Source of the DNA: Coprinus comatus
Lineage: Eukaryota > Basidiomycota > Agaricomycetes > Agaricales > Agaricaceae
NCBI GenBank assembly: GCA_034638255.1
Contig: JAWPGT010000007.1
Span: forward strand, 1 to 64,000
Direction: 5' to 3'
DNA: 64,000 nucleotides
Of the stretch, positions 52,187 through 62,440 are shown in pieces (the stretch's first letter is position 1; each line of letters opens with the position of its first letter). Position numbers and translations under genes: made by a program. The notes beneath the pieces are model-generated. The model was not told the origin of the DNA, made no database searches, and saw nothing but the letters and a program-made list of their open reading frames with translations.

Positions 52187-54770
52187 ATGCATTCCTCATC
52201 CTCTCCTCTGCTCATTCCAAGTCCAGAGCAGCGACTGGGACCCATAAGCAATGAAGAAGATCTTGAAACATGTATATTTGAAGATACAAGAGGACTGTGG
52301 TGGGAAAATAGTCAATCCTCACCTATGTCTATGACTGTCCCTATACCCAAGTCAACACCATTTCCAGTAAACCATACCTCTACAAAGTACTCTAGTCACT
52401 CTACAAGTAAACAAAAGCACCCAGTATGCTGTATTTACTGGATATATGTGTACTATTAACTGATAATATTCTTATTCTCTAGGGAAATAATCACGACATT
52501 CTGTGGAACTCATCCTTAGATGACCTTGCACACTGGAGCCCTGCTTTCAGCAATTTCCTATATAGTGAGAAGAAGAAGCATGAGAAGATGAAAAAAACTA
52601 TTATTATTCAAACCAAACAAATCAACGATCTCAAGAAAGAACTCAAACTTGCCTCTACTCTAGGAAGCCATTCAAATATGATTATAGGCAAGAATACTGG
52701 AGATTATAGACAAAAATACGAAGTTACAAAAATTAAATTAGAAGAAATAAGGCAAATTTTTATTATTATTAAATTGTTCGATTTACTCTAACCTAGTTCT
52801 TGAGCCCATAGAAATAATTACCAGGCACTCCTTGATTGCTTTGATGTCCTCAAGCTTGATATTATTCTCGATAAGCTCAGCAACTCAAAATCCATTGTTG
52901 ACCCTATTCACTCTTCCATTAAACCACCCAAAGATGCAGAAGAGCTCTTTTGGACATGAGATATATGGAATAAAGTGGATGGAAGAAAGAAACAATACCA
53001 GTACCTTGTTTACAAAGATGGAACACCATGTGATAAGGCAAAGAAGACAGAAATTTTTGAGTCTGCTCATTGTATTTGGCGGGATGCTGAGCTGGCTACC
53101 GGATGGCAGGGTACTACCTATGGGAAATGTGGCAACTCATTCCATGACTACTATTGCTCTGCAATTGAGACAAAATTCCCTTTACTGCAACTCTGTGCTA
53201 ATCATTGGAAATCCAACCTCATTGCAACAGAGCTATATGGTGATTGGGTAAAGAACTACCCAGCAGTTACAAAGTCAGTGGAGGTAAAAGGTGAGGGCGA
53301 TGATGCTGTGATAGATGTTGAGATGTTAGAAGTGAGCATGAAAAAGGAGAATGGGAAAGAATGGGATAAGGAAGAGAAGAAAAGAAAAAATGAAGGTATA
53401 GACAAGATGAAACATAAATGTGCTCGACTTTCAGATGAGTTCAGTAACCAGAGGATGATACAGGTAAGCTAAAGACTGATTGTTATTCTATTGAATATAT
53501 TACTGAAACTTCTATAGGAGATTGATTTAACAGTTACTACTTTGACTGCTTCTACTCCATTGGCATCTAGTTCTGCTATAGTTATTGACCCAAACATAGA
53601 TCCCCAACTCCAAACACCCTCTTTTGCACCCGTACCTGCACCCATACCTGCACCTGCACTTGTACCTGCACCTGCACCTATACCTACACCTGCACCCCCA
53701 CCCATACCTGTGACTGCGCCTCAGCTTCCACTCACACTGTCAGCTTCCTCCAGTTCATCCACACATACTACAATAACCCAGAATTTGAGTCTTCCAAGCT
53801 CTAATCAAAATTTGCTTCAAATCCTTGCATCATTCTCATCGTCTCTTCTTCAGTCATCCTCAGGTTCTAATTCTAGCCTGTCTGGTTCTTGTACCACTTG
53901 TCAGGATTGCTCTAGACAGTCCCTAAGGTCAGCACTTCTGTGAGTTGTGGTTGGACATTATCTGTTGATTGGGACTTGTACATGATTTGCGATCTTTGTG
54001 ACATCACAGTGTCACGTCACACATAGCTGAAGCGTCCTGCAGACACATGAAGACTCTCTAGTCTAATACAAGTGTCTGCAGGTGAGTAATAATAATGTTA
54101 TCCTATAGTCGAGTCTAATACAAGTGTCTGCAGTACTTGCTTAATATCTCACTCATTTCTTGACCGATTCCTTTCATTCCTTTGTCGTCGCGTCCGTCTC
54201 GTCGTCCTCTACGTTCCTGCGCTTACACCACTTTATCAGGAGTAGAAGTCTCAATGCCTGTTCCTGTATTTGAGGACTGGCCAGATCACATTGACAAAAC
54301 TGTGAGTTTCATCATCATCCCCTTTAAACTTAGCCAGTCATAACTCATGACTATCTTAACCTTCAGAAGTATCATCTACATGACTACTGGGATGCATCAA
54401 AACTCAAAGCAAAATGTGCATCCCACAAGAATAAAGAAAAGTCATATGCAAATACATCAATGGTTATTGCACCTGAGTACATATTTTCTTTCTCTATGGT
54501 TCTCTTCTGGTTAAAACATTTAATATATAGGAATGAATATGGAAAAGTTTGGCTGGCAGCTCATGCAAGTACCGATACAGCAGTCCCCAGCATCACACAA
54601 TTCATTCAAGATTGGGAGACACTACCATGGGAACAAGCACTGGTATGTATCATTATCATTTATACCATTCTTCTTAATTTAACTAATATTAATATACTAT
54701 AGCCATTCTTCATACAAGCTGAAATAATAGGTGCTGTGGCATGGCCACCAGTAAATTGTCATTAAATCTG
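52187..54770 (+). pseudogene. CACTA companion protein, unrecognised, split by a solo LTR
   Basis: A second spliced ORF lies behind Tnp2 in the same direction. It starts MHSSSSPLLIPSPEQRLGPI at 52187 and continues over an intron with DILWNSSLDDLAHWSPAF. A coiled coil (KKTIIIQTKQINDLKKELKL) is followed by WNKVDGRKKQYQYLVYKDGT, ESAHCIWRDAELATGWQGTT and FHDYYCSAIETKFPLLQLCA. Then come a basic-acidic linker, a Pro-Ala tandem run (53625-53720) and a Ser-rich tail. The protein continues after the solo LTR with EVSMPVPVFEDWPDHIDK and NEYGKVWLAAHASTDTAVPS. I do not recognise a family. Its place suggests a transposon accessory protein, like the second gene of plant CACTA elements; this is inference. 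Stops occur at about 52790 and 52958. Confidence 0.55.
53899..54227 (+). repeat. Solo LTR of a D-related copia element (329 bp)
   Basis: It begins TGTCAGGATTGCTC and ends TTCCTGCGCTTACA, and is flanked by CCACT on both sides (53894-53898 and 54228-54232). It is clearly diverged from the D1/D2 LTRs yet has the same layout, including a 52 bp GTGAGT...CTGCAG unit (54082-54133) between two repeats. It interrupts the CACTA companion gene. Confidence 0.92.
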
Positions 54771-55707
54771 AGTATATGCCGAAACTGACCTTGTTGTAAA
54801 AGAAATCATTCGTTTCAACCAAGACTGTGAAAGCCCAAGGAAAAGCAGCAACGCGTAGCCAGAAGCAGTAATAGATAGTAAGAGTGTTACAATTACAGTA
54901 TCAGGTGGTCCAAGGCGGTATATTTTGAGTAGTTTAGTACTGTGGTGTACCATATAAATACTAAAATTTGATCTCTATTACTGTAACAGTCTACCACAGT
55001 CCAAATGGACCTAATTAGCCTGAATTTTCCCTGCTGTGTACTGTGGAGTACTGGATTTACACATTAGAAGATTAATATGGTACTAGACAGTACAGGATGG
55101 TACATATTGATAATTAATAATGTTTTAGATACTGTCAGGTACTGTGTGGTACTTTTTAATTACAAAACTATATTATTTCAGTCCCTGGCAGTACAAGGAA
55201 TCTAGAAATGGCACTAACTCTAAATACTGTCATATACTGTGTGGTACTGAATGAGTATTCCCTGTTCAATATTTTGGTACCAGACAGTATATGGTAGTAT
55301 TTTTTACTGCAATTCATACCTATCAGGAACTGTCCAGGACCATGGGTATTAATTCAGTCCCAGACAGGACATCATTTTCACTGGGGTTGAACAATTGTTC
55401 AACTCTCTACTGATAGTTGTAGAATCCTTCAACATACTACCAGTAGTTGAAGAATCCTTCAATGCACTACTGGTAGTTGTAGAATCCTTCAATGTACTAC
55501 CAGTAATTGAACAATTGCTCAATATATTTTGATATACTCGATGGTATCCAAACTTTATTATACTACTTATAGTTGAACAACTTTTCAACCCACTACTAGT
55601 AGTTGAACATTTCTACAATACCAGTGGGTAGTATATAATTTTTACAACAGGTGGTACCTGATTTTTACAACTAGTTGTACCTGTTTGTTACCATATTTGG
55701 TTAATCA
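54771..55707. repeat. Palindrome-rich AT-rich repeats, probably end of the CACTA element
   Basis: There is no gene. From 54900 to 55330 short imperfect palindromes recur, such as TACTGTGTGGTACT, AGTACTGTGGTGTACC and GTACCAGACAGTATA. From 55380 to 55610 at least five copies of a 35-40 bp unit follow, built on TAGTTGAACAATTCTTCAA-like and CTACTRGTAGTTG motifs, some inverted. Such dense short repeats resemble the subterminal transposase-binding repeats of CACTA elements. The terminal CACTA inverted repeats themselves were not found. Confidence 0.5.
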
Positions 55708-56924
55708 GCTACATGGTTCAGTTTGACCATCACCTTCAGGGTGATAACCTGAAGTGAAGTGAAGTCACATGTTCAATGCTTCACCAAGCAATCGGAAGAA
55801 ATGGGAAACAAACTCCGAACCACAATCAGAAGTAATGTGGGACAGTACACCATGCTTTGAGAACACATGGATAACAAATAGTCAGGCTAAGTCAGCAGAA
55901 GTAATTGTATCATGACGAGGGATAAAAACAGCTTGCTTCATGAATTGGTCAACAACAATGAGAATCGCATCAAAGCCAGAAGAAGCAGGAAGTTTCTCAA
56001 TGAAGTCCATTGAGATAGAATCCCAAGGGCGAGAAGGAATCGGAAGCAGCTTAAGCAAACCATAGGGCTGATGACACTGCAGTTTAGATTGCATACAGGT
56101 TACACAACTCTTGACAAAGAGTTTGACCATTTCCCAAATACCAGGCCATGTATAGTCTCGACAAATAAGCTCAAGAGTTTTACTCTGACTGTAATGACCA
56201 GCAAGGGGATGGTTGTGATGATATTGCATAACCTGAACCTGAAGGTTCTCAGTGTTGGGGACATAGATCCTGCTGTCAAGGCAAAGGAATCCGTGATTGT
56301 CTCTAGACTACCAACCTGTCAGTTCAACAAGGTGTTTGGCGATCTTGGCATTGGAAGAAAGAGAAGAGAGTATATCGGAATGAAGCTTAGAAATGTCAGC
56401 AATAACAGAAGTGCGAAGAGCAGGAGTAAGAAGATATGTAGCACAAACAGAGGCCGCAAGTTGGTCTTGAGTGAAGACTGGTTGGAAGTTGTGAGGATTA
56501 ATGGCTGCATAGCCAACTCCCCCCTCCTTAGGGTAGACATCCCACCAACAAGTAAGAGCATTGGGCTTAGTGCCGAGGTGCCCAAGTTGGAAGCGAATAA
56601 CAAGATTAAACCCAGAGAGGTACTCAGACCAGTGAGCTTGCTGATGAGTAAGAACCTTAGTAGTAGAAAAGTATTCCAAATTTTTGTGATCAGTGATGAT
56701 GTCAATCGGAAGTGAGGCTCCTTCAAGGTAGTGTCACCAGATACGGAAAGCTTTGAAAATGGCAAGAAGTTCTTTATCATGGGTGTCATAGTTGAGTTCA
56801 GGAGCGGAAAAGGTACAGGAGTGGAAAGCAATGGGGTGGATGTCACCATTGTCGGTAAGTAAAGAAATAATAGCAGCAAGAGTGTAGTCAGAAGCATTGG
56901 TCTCGACAATGATTTGAGCATCAG
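55708..56924 (-). pseudogene. RNase H and integrase of gypsy element A (inverted right half)
   Basis: Read on minus from the solo LTR: AQIIVETNASDYTLAAIIS and PIAFHSCTFSAPELNYDTHD (RNase H); [20 protein letters not shown]; integrase zinc domain HHNHPLAGHYSQSKTLEL, CVTCMQSKLQCH; and integrase core SMDFIEKLPASSGFDA, HITSDCGSEFVSHFF, HFTSGYHPEGDGQTEP. Stops at about 56306, 55889 and 55760 interrupt it. It ends near 55708, where the palindromic repeats begin. This is exactly the part missing from element A at 43578. Confidence 0.87.
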
Positions 56925-57289
56925 TGTAAGGGCGACTCACGTCGGCGACGAACGGCCTGACAACTAGCGAGGAATCCAAAGTTATATTTGATCGGAAACA
57001 TATTACAGAGCAGATACAACATACCTAGCGAGGAATCCAAAGAGAAAGAGTTGGGGATTCACTCGCACAGGCTACACACAATATATACTACTATACAAAC
57101 AGAGACGCCAGCTATTGTCCAGAGGGATGTCGTAACATGGACAATGGGAACAATGGGGGACGAGTCACGTGAGGGGGCAAGTCATGAAAGTGCGGAGTCG
57201 GGAGGTGTTCCGATGGAAGTCGGAACATCGGAGGATCGGTCAGTAGTCAGTGTGTCGGTGTAAGGGTCGGTGAGGAAGGTCCCCTTACA
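56925..57289 (-). repeat. Solo LTR of the E/G chromovirus family, long form (365 bp)
   Basis: On the plus strand it runs TGTAAGGGCGACTC...GTCCCCTTACA. It carries the 61 bp cassette at 56964-57024. Flanks in sense direction: CCTGA before (57294-57290) and CTGAT after (56924-56920). These match the opposite flanks of G, not each other. Confidence 0.92.
56964..57024 (-). other. 61 bp intron-like cassette in the solo chromovirus LTR
   Basis: In sense direction it is bounded by CTCGCTAG|GTATGT and ends CGCTAG|TTGTC, with TATAAC 18 nt before the end. Both copies of CTTTGGATTCCTCGCTAG are intact here. Confidence 0.6.
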
Positions 57290-57751
57290 TCAGGGGAAAT
57301 ATGTGTATTGTCGTCTCTTGGGGTTAGGACAGGGGATGGGGATCAATTAACATCAGCCATGCTACTAGGTCCTATATCCATGGTAGTATTATGATAATTC
57401 TAGGATATTGAAGTTAGTATACAAAAAGATAGAAATATAATATTTGTTACTCACCTCAGTATTATCACCCAAGGTTTCATTACCATCCTGCAACTCCAAG
57501 TCCATATCACTACCAGATACGACCTCCCCATCACCAGAGGACTCTGAACTATCAGAGACTTGCTGCATTTGAGTCGTAACCACATTCTGCCTTTCCTGGG
57601 CATTCTGGTGAAGTTCACGAATTTTCTTGCTGTGATTATAAAATGTATGAGGATTGATAACTTTCCATTCCCCATGGCAATAAATGATACAATTACACCA
57701 GTATTTTCCTGAAATTTTATCTTGGCCATGTTGGGTTGGAGCATTGTTCAT
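57290..57751 (-). pseudogene. N-terminal part of Tnp2 transposase (inverted)
   Basis: The ORF from 57751 gives MNNAPTQHGQDKISGKYWCN, CHGEWKVINPHTFYNHSKK, the small zinc/His region that usually begins basidiomycete Tnp2. A Ser/Asp-rich segment follows. An intron (gtgagt from about 57455 down to about 57402) leads to MDIGPSSMADVN*SPSPVLT and ends with HISPD at the LTR. Joining this to 49371 gives ISPD|VPTPVAGT in frame with one CCTGA removed. A TGA near 57347 is one lesion. Confidence 0.8.
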
Positions 57752-57886
57752 TATGATGGTGGTGGTTGAAGTAAATATTGATGAGATAATAATAGCCTCA
57801 TAACCATGAGATATATTGTTACTAGTTGCAATGCTTTGAAATTCTTTTATTATTCTTGTACACTCTACAGACTAATATTTGCTAAA

Positions 57887-58255
57887 CTAGGCTTTGAAGG
57901 AGGTATTGGGTATTGGGTAGTAGTGGGTAGGAGAGGTATTAGCCTTTTCCTCCTTTTTTTTCTTGATTTTATCGTCCCTTTCTTTCTTCTTCCAATCCCC
58001 CAGAGTAAAGAACATATTAGCTTCAGAGATATCTTCTTTTTGGAGCCCCTCAGAATGGTTGTATGCAATATTCTTCTGTAAAACTCGTTGAAGGTGCTGG
58101 ACATTGATTTGTAACTTTAGGTTTTCATGCTTCAGTCTATTGACCTCCGCTACAAGGGCATCATTCCATTTGTAGCCATTAAACCATTTTTTGATGTGTG
58201 GGTTGGTGGATTGGAGGAGAACTCGCTTTGGGATGTGTGTAACCACCTTTATCAT
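57887..58255 (-). CDS. Hypothetical coiled-coil ORF (122 aa)
   Basis: This short ORF between Tnp2 and the KDZ remains reads HIPKRVLLQSTNPHIKKWFN, then a predicted coiled coil (LVAEVNRLKHENLKLQINVQ) and a Lys/Glu-rich end. I do not recognise it. It could be a 3' exon of the KDZ gene or a piece of the CACTA element. Its start is not certain. Confidence 0.3.
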   Translation of the reverse strand: MIKVVTHIPKRVLLQSTNPHIKKWFNGYKWNDALVAEVNRLKHENLKLQINVQHLQRVLQKNIAYNHSEGLQKEDISEANMFFTLGDWKKKERDDKIKKKKEEKANTSPTHYYPIPNTSFKA

Positions 58256-58690
58256 CCTGGTTGGCTTTCTGAATAGGTTTTAAGAAAGTAGGCTGGGCTA
58301 CATTTTCAATGACCTGAGGAGTGGAAATTATCAATGAGAAACAATGTATCTGCAAAAAACTCAGGTTCATGACTTCAGCAATATGTCCCAAGCTGACATG
58401 CAAAATCATAAACCACATATTTTGGTGCTTTGGGCCATCTTGTTATCATTGCTGAAAAAACATCATTTCTTCCTTCACTAGATGGAATGCAATGATATCC
58501 ATAGCAGATTGAATGAGTACACCAAGCACACATGATTCCTCCTGTAAGGCCACTTTCCCCATAAGTGCTATAGTATTTATTGCACTTTCCTCCACATTCT
58601 TTTTGTTCCTTTTCAGCTTCATTTTTAAATCCAGGATATTTAGGACAATGTCTGATTTGAGGCATACTATATTTGCAACCACTCTAATAT
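58256..58690 (-). pseudogene. KDZ transposase fragment (CxC6-like region)
   Basis: KDZ (Kyakuja-Dileera-Zisupton) proteins are DDE-type transposases expanded in basidiomycetes. This fragment has CGGKCNKYYSTYGESGLTGG, IMCAWCTHSICYGYHCIPSS, EGRNDVFSAMITRWPKAPKY and VVYDFACQLGTYC. After a TGA come HEPEFFADTLFLIDNFHSSG and KCSPAYFLKTYSES. Two in-frame stops lie near 58390 and 58310, and the rest of the domain is absent. It belongs with the CxC5 gene upstream on the same strand. Confidence 0.75.
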
Positions 58691-58759
58691 TTTAAGTTCA
58701 GATATAAATATGCATAAAATAAAGGTAAAATTTTGGTCATACCTTTTGCTAACCTCCAT

Positions 58760-61121
58760 CTGCATTTTTTGCATCTTCTGTAATTTTAGGAATATCATAC
58801 TTGATAATATTGTTCCAAGTTTTATTAACCTTTTCCATAATCCAATGACAAACCCCTAGAGTTGATGGCTTCCAACTTGTGGACTTCTGTTGTTCATGGA
58901 GTAATAGCCAATATAATGAGGGTATACAACAAAAAAGGTCCAAGTTTTTTTGTTGTATAGGATCCTTGAGAAAAGACTTCAGATAATTCAAGGCAGGTTG
59001 ATTAACAACCTGTAGAAGATGGTCATTGCTTCCTAACTGGAGCCAAACATTATTAAAATGAATTTGCACAAATCAAAAAATATATACCTGAAAAAAGAAT
59101 TTACCAACTTCTTTAGGACATTGACCATGCTTTGCTAAAGCTGCTTGAGAGCAATATTCATCAAATAAATTTTCAAGATAAGGACTTTCTTCTTTAAGAT
59201 ATCTTTGTAGAATGGAAAGGTTTTGGATCTTTATGATTTGTTTTTGAAGATTTTGAGAATGTTGAGCTTCCAATTCATCATCAGATGAGTTGTAACCATT
59301 CAAACGATTAATGAAAACTTGTTGTGGAAGTTTTAATGGCTCTGAAAATGTAGTTAACAGAAGCTTTCTACATTTAGAATTTGCAATTAAGGGTTGATTT
59401 TTTGGATAAGATCCAGTACGAATAATAGAGTTGGAGTGGATAGTAGTTGGTGGATAAAGAGATTCTTGGAGATTTTTCTTGCTAAATGCCAAGGTAATGC
59501 CATCCCAAATTATAGTTTCTGGAAAGTCTTTGCAGATAAAACACTTCATATCATTTTCAAGAAATAATAATGAAGCATATCCAAACCATGCATCTCAGAA
59601 TAACTTTTCATCTGGAAAAGTAATATCACTTTGAAAATGTTGGTATCTAGCAGAAGTAACTTTAACCCATGCAGAAAATGGAGTTTTGGATGTTGTAAAG
59701 GAAAGAGTATAGTCTTCAAGAAGATCATGGGAAAAAAGCACATGGTTGTTGAGATTGAAGATTCCCAAATCTCTACAATCAGGACCAATTGCTTGATATC
59801 TAGATTTTGAGCATTTGTTGCACTTTTGAAGCTCAATTGTTAATGTAAACCCTTTTGTAAGAGTATAGATAATGTAAGGAAGGGTATAAGTGGATTGGCC
59901 AGGATTGTAATCATTACCACAAGAACACTTTGAGGAGGGATTTAGTTGAAGGAGTGGAGGGACTTGGGTTACTGGAGGAATATCATCATAGAGCTGAGGA
60001 TCTGAAGGAAGTCTGGTTGAAAGAGGTGGTAGAATTTGTTTATAGGATATTGGTTTTCTGACTTTTGGACCCATAATCCGAGAATAAAATTTTTGTTCTG
60101 GTAATATTTGTATTTAGTAGGAATTTTTCATTTTGAATCATTAGCTACATACCATTAGGAATGTCATTGTTATCCAATAGAGAAGTTTCCTTTTGAAAAA
60201 GATTAAAGTACTCTTTTGAACATTTGATATGGTGGCAATGTTGGCCAGAATCTTTGTTACATTTCCATACTCCTTGTCCAGAATCAAAACTTGTAAATAT
60301 AGTTATTGTTCTAGTTTTGGCCAATCGTGGATCTTGAGAAGAAGTAAGAGAAAAATAATTCATATATTCATTATCTTGCTTCTCTTGTAGAAATAGAATG
60401 ATATTAAGATCAATATCTAAAAGCAAAGTAAAAAAAAAATACCAAAAAAGGGTAATGAATAAAAACAAACCTTCAGGCTCATCAAAGTAATCAATTCCAT
60501 ATTCCATTAAGAATCTTGAATGGATGCATTTTACTTGTTCATAATTTGGTCTATAGTAACATACTGGAATAGGAGTTATAGTCGAATAATCCATTTGTAA
60601 ATGATACCATTTTTCCTAGGAATAGCTTTAGAAGTATTTTTTATATATTAGAAAGAATAACAAACATTAGAAGTAGAATACTTTGTATCCCATCCTTGAA
60701 CAATGAATATATTTGATGAAATTTGTAAAAATGGAATAATGCCAATAAGAACTCCATCAACAAATTCCAAATAAGGATCAATCTTAGATTCATTTCCGAG
60801 ATTTTCTGTTATATTACTTTTTTCCAAATCCTCTTCAGATTCATTATTCAAAATAGAAAAAACATCTAAAGAGGCTTGAAGAGAAGTTTCTAGATCAGAT
60901 GTAAATAGTTTTGTTCTTGGAATATTTTTCTTGATAGTTCTTGATTTAGAAGTCTTGGTTGATGGTCGCTTTTGTTTTTTTTGTGGTGAACCAGCAAAAG
61001 CTCCTTGAGAGTCTATAGGATCATTAAAAGTAATTCTAGAAGTAGTCTCTTTAGGAGGTGAAGAGAGTGTTATAATTGGAAGCTCTTCTTGATATCTGGA
61101 GTATGAGCATTTAGGCATTCT
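58760..61121 (-). pseudogene. KDZ-associated CxC5-type protein, N-terminal part of the KDZ gene
   Basis: Several minus-strand exons form one gene: 61118-60648 (MPKCSYSRYQEELPIITL, basic stretch, FVDGVLIGIIPFLQIS), 60594-60145 (HCHHIKCS zinc-like cluster, SFDSGQGVWKCNKDSGQ), 60074-59073 and 59069-58749. The third carries the CxC5 cysteine cluster typical of KDZ proteins: CSCG, CNKCSKSRYQAIGPDCRD, LGIFNLNNHVLFSHDLLEDY, FSAWVKVTSARYQHF and MKCFICKDFPETIIWDGITL. A TGA at about 59594 stands where Arg is expected. The 59069 exon gives VNQPALNYLKSFLKDPIQQK and HWIMEKVNKTWN. Base composition is more AT-rich than in the neighbouring elements. KDZ elements in basidiomycetes are known to travel with TET/JBP genes; none is seen here. 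Confidence 0.72.
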
Positions 61122-61200
61122 GAAAGGAGGAGCTTTAACTAGAGATGTCTTAATAATGCAGAAAGCCTTATAAGCTCAAGACCAACTTAGGTAATACCAA

Positions 61201-61911
61201 GCATGCCTTCTTCTCGAACTCGAAAACCATCTTGGAAGATTATTGAATCCTCAGCTTCTATTACCAAAGCCAAACAACCACTAAGATGTCATACTTGCCC
61301 AGGAAGACCTTTTAAGAAAGAATGCCAATGTAAGGGGAAAAAAAAGGAACAGATTGTGGTATCACAGGTATATAAACCAATTGTACTTAAAAATCCACAA
61401 GCAATAATTTATTTAATTTTAGGAAGTTCTTGAGCAATATATAAATGAAGATAGTACTATTCAGAATGTTCAAGACCCAACCCCTACTCTAACACCAATC
61501 AATGAAGAAAACGAGAATGGATTCTCCAGCACCCCATGCACTATAGCTCCAACTACTCAGAATAATGGAAATGAAGTTCAGAATAGCTTAGAAGCAGAGG
61601 CTTCTACTTCATTTATCCCAATAACACCCTCAACAAGAGCTCTAAGCCCAACTGCTTGGACATTTCCCCCTTCATCTCCTAATATCCCTGATATTCATCC
61701 AACATATTTGCAAAGTGGCTCTTCTCCAAATAGTAACTTTGATATAATATCCTCCCTACCTACAACTCCAATACCTCAAAATAGAAATCAAAATGGGATA
61801 CAAGACTTCTTAGATAATACCACAAGATCTACAAACCCCTCATCCAGAAAGTATCCAACAAGGAAAGAGCCTATATGGGGGGATTGTAGAAGGAGCGGGA
61901 AAAGGAACTGA
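61201..61911 (+). CDS. Hypothetical protein divergent from the KDZ gene (zinc-like N-terminus)
   Basis: The ATG at 61201 gives MPSSRTRKPSWKIIESSASI, a small Cys cluster CHTCPGRPFKKECQCKGKKK, and an intron (gtatat at 61369 to ag at 61422). A Ser/Thr/Pro-rich, low-complexity region follows (EVLEQYINEDSTIQ...) to the stop at 61911. It is divergent from the KDZ gene with about 80 bp between starts, which suggests a shared promoter and a transposon-linked role. I do not recognise the family. Confidence 0.5.
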
Positions 61912-62014
61912 AAGTTGGAGTAAGTAAAGATCTTTTTCTCTGTCTTTATTATTATTTATTTACTTAATTGTTGTTAAAGTTATACCTAGACCATGACCTC
62001 TTAGGCCAAAGATT

Positions 62015-62440
62015 ATGGATTCAGGAGCATCAAACAAGAGATATAGTCAACAGCTCCCCACTTTAATAGCAGCAGTAAGTAAACTCTATATCTGGTAATT
62101 AATTGCTGATAAATTATAGGTAGAGAAATTTGCTTGTGAAACAGATGGATATATAATGTTGATATCTCAACAAGCAACAGGATCAGCATCTACCAGCTTT
62201 TACACATCTCCAAGGCTTAGAAGGGAGGGAAAAGAGGAGACATTAGAACTTATAAATGAGTTTCAGGACATGGCCCATCTTCTTACCATATCAAGAAGAG
62301 AAGAGACAAAGAAGGTTGCAAAAGAGCTTGATCAGGCAAAGAAAGATGCCATACAAGCAAAAGCAGACTTGGAAAGGAAGGATATAGAACTTAAAGAGTT
62401 ACAAAATAGATTGAAGGAATTAGAAAAGTTATCAAGATAA
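62015..62440 (+). CDS. Hypothetical coiled-coil protein behind the KDZ-linked ORF
   Basis: Two exons, 62015-62074 (MDSGASNKRYSQQLPTLIAA) and 62120-62440, join in phase across a 45 bp gtaagt...tag intron. The product is 126 aa. Its second half is a strong coiled coil (EETKKVAKELDQAKKDAIQA, LKELQNRLKELEKLSR). The function is unknown. It may be the last exons of the ORF at 61201 rather than a separate gene. Confidence 0.45.

Noticed and set aside
55380..55620. CRISPR-like array
   Set aside because: Repeats are imperfect, partly inverted and not separated by unique spacers; the genome is fungal.
58256..62440. TET/JBP dioxygenase carried by the KDZ element
   Set aside because: Such genes often accompany KDZ elements, but no HxD...H dioxygenase motif is visible in any frame here.
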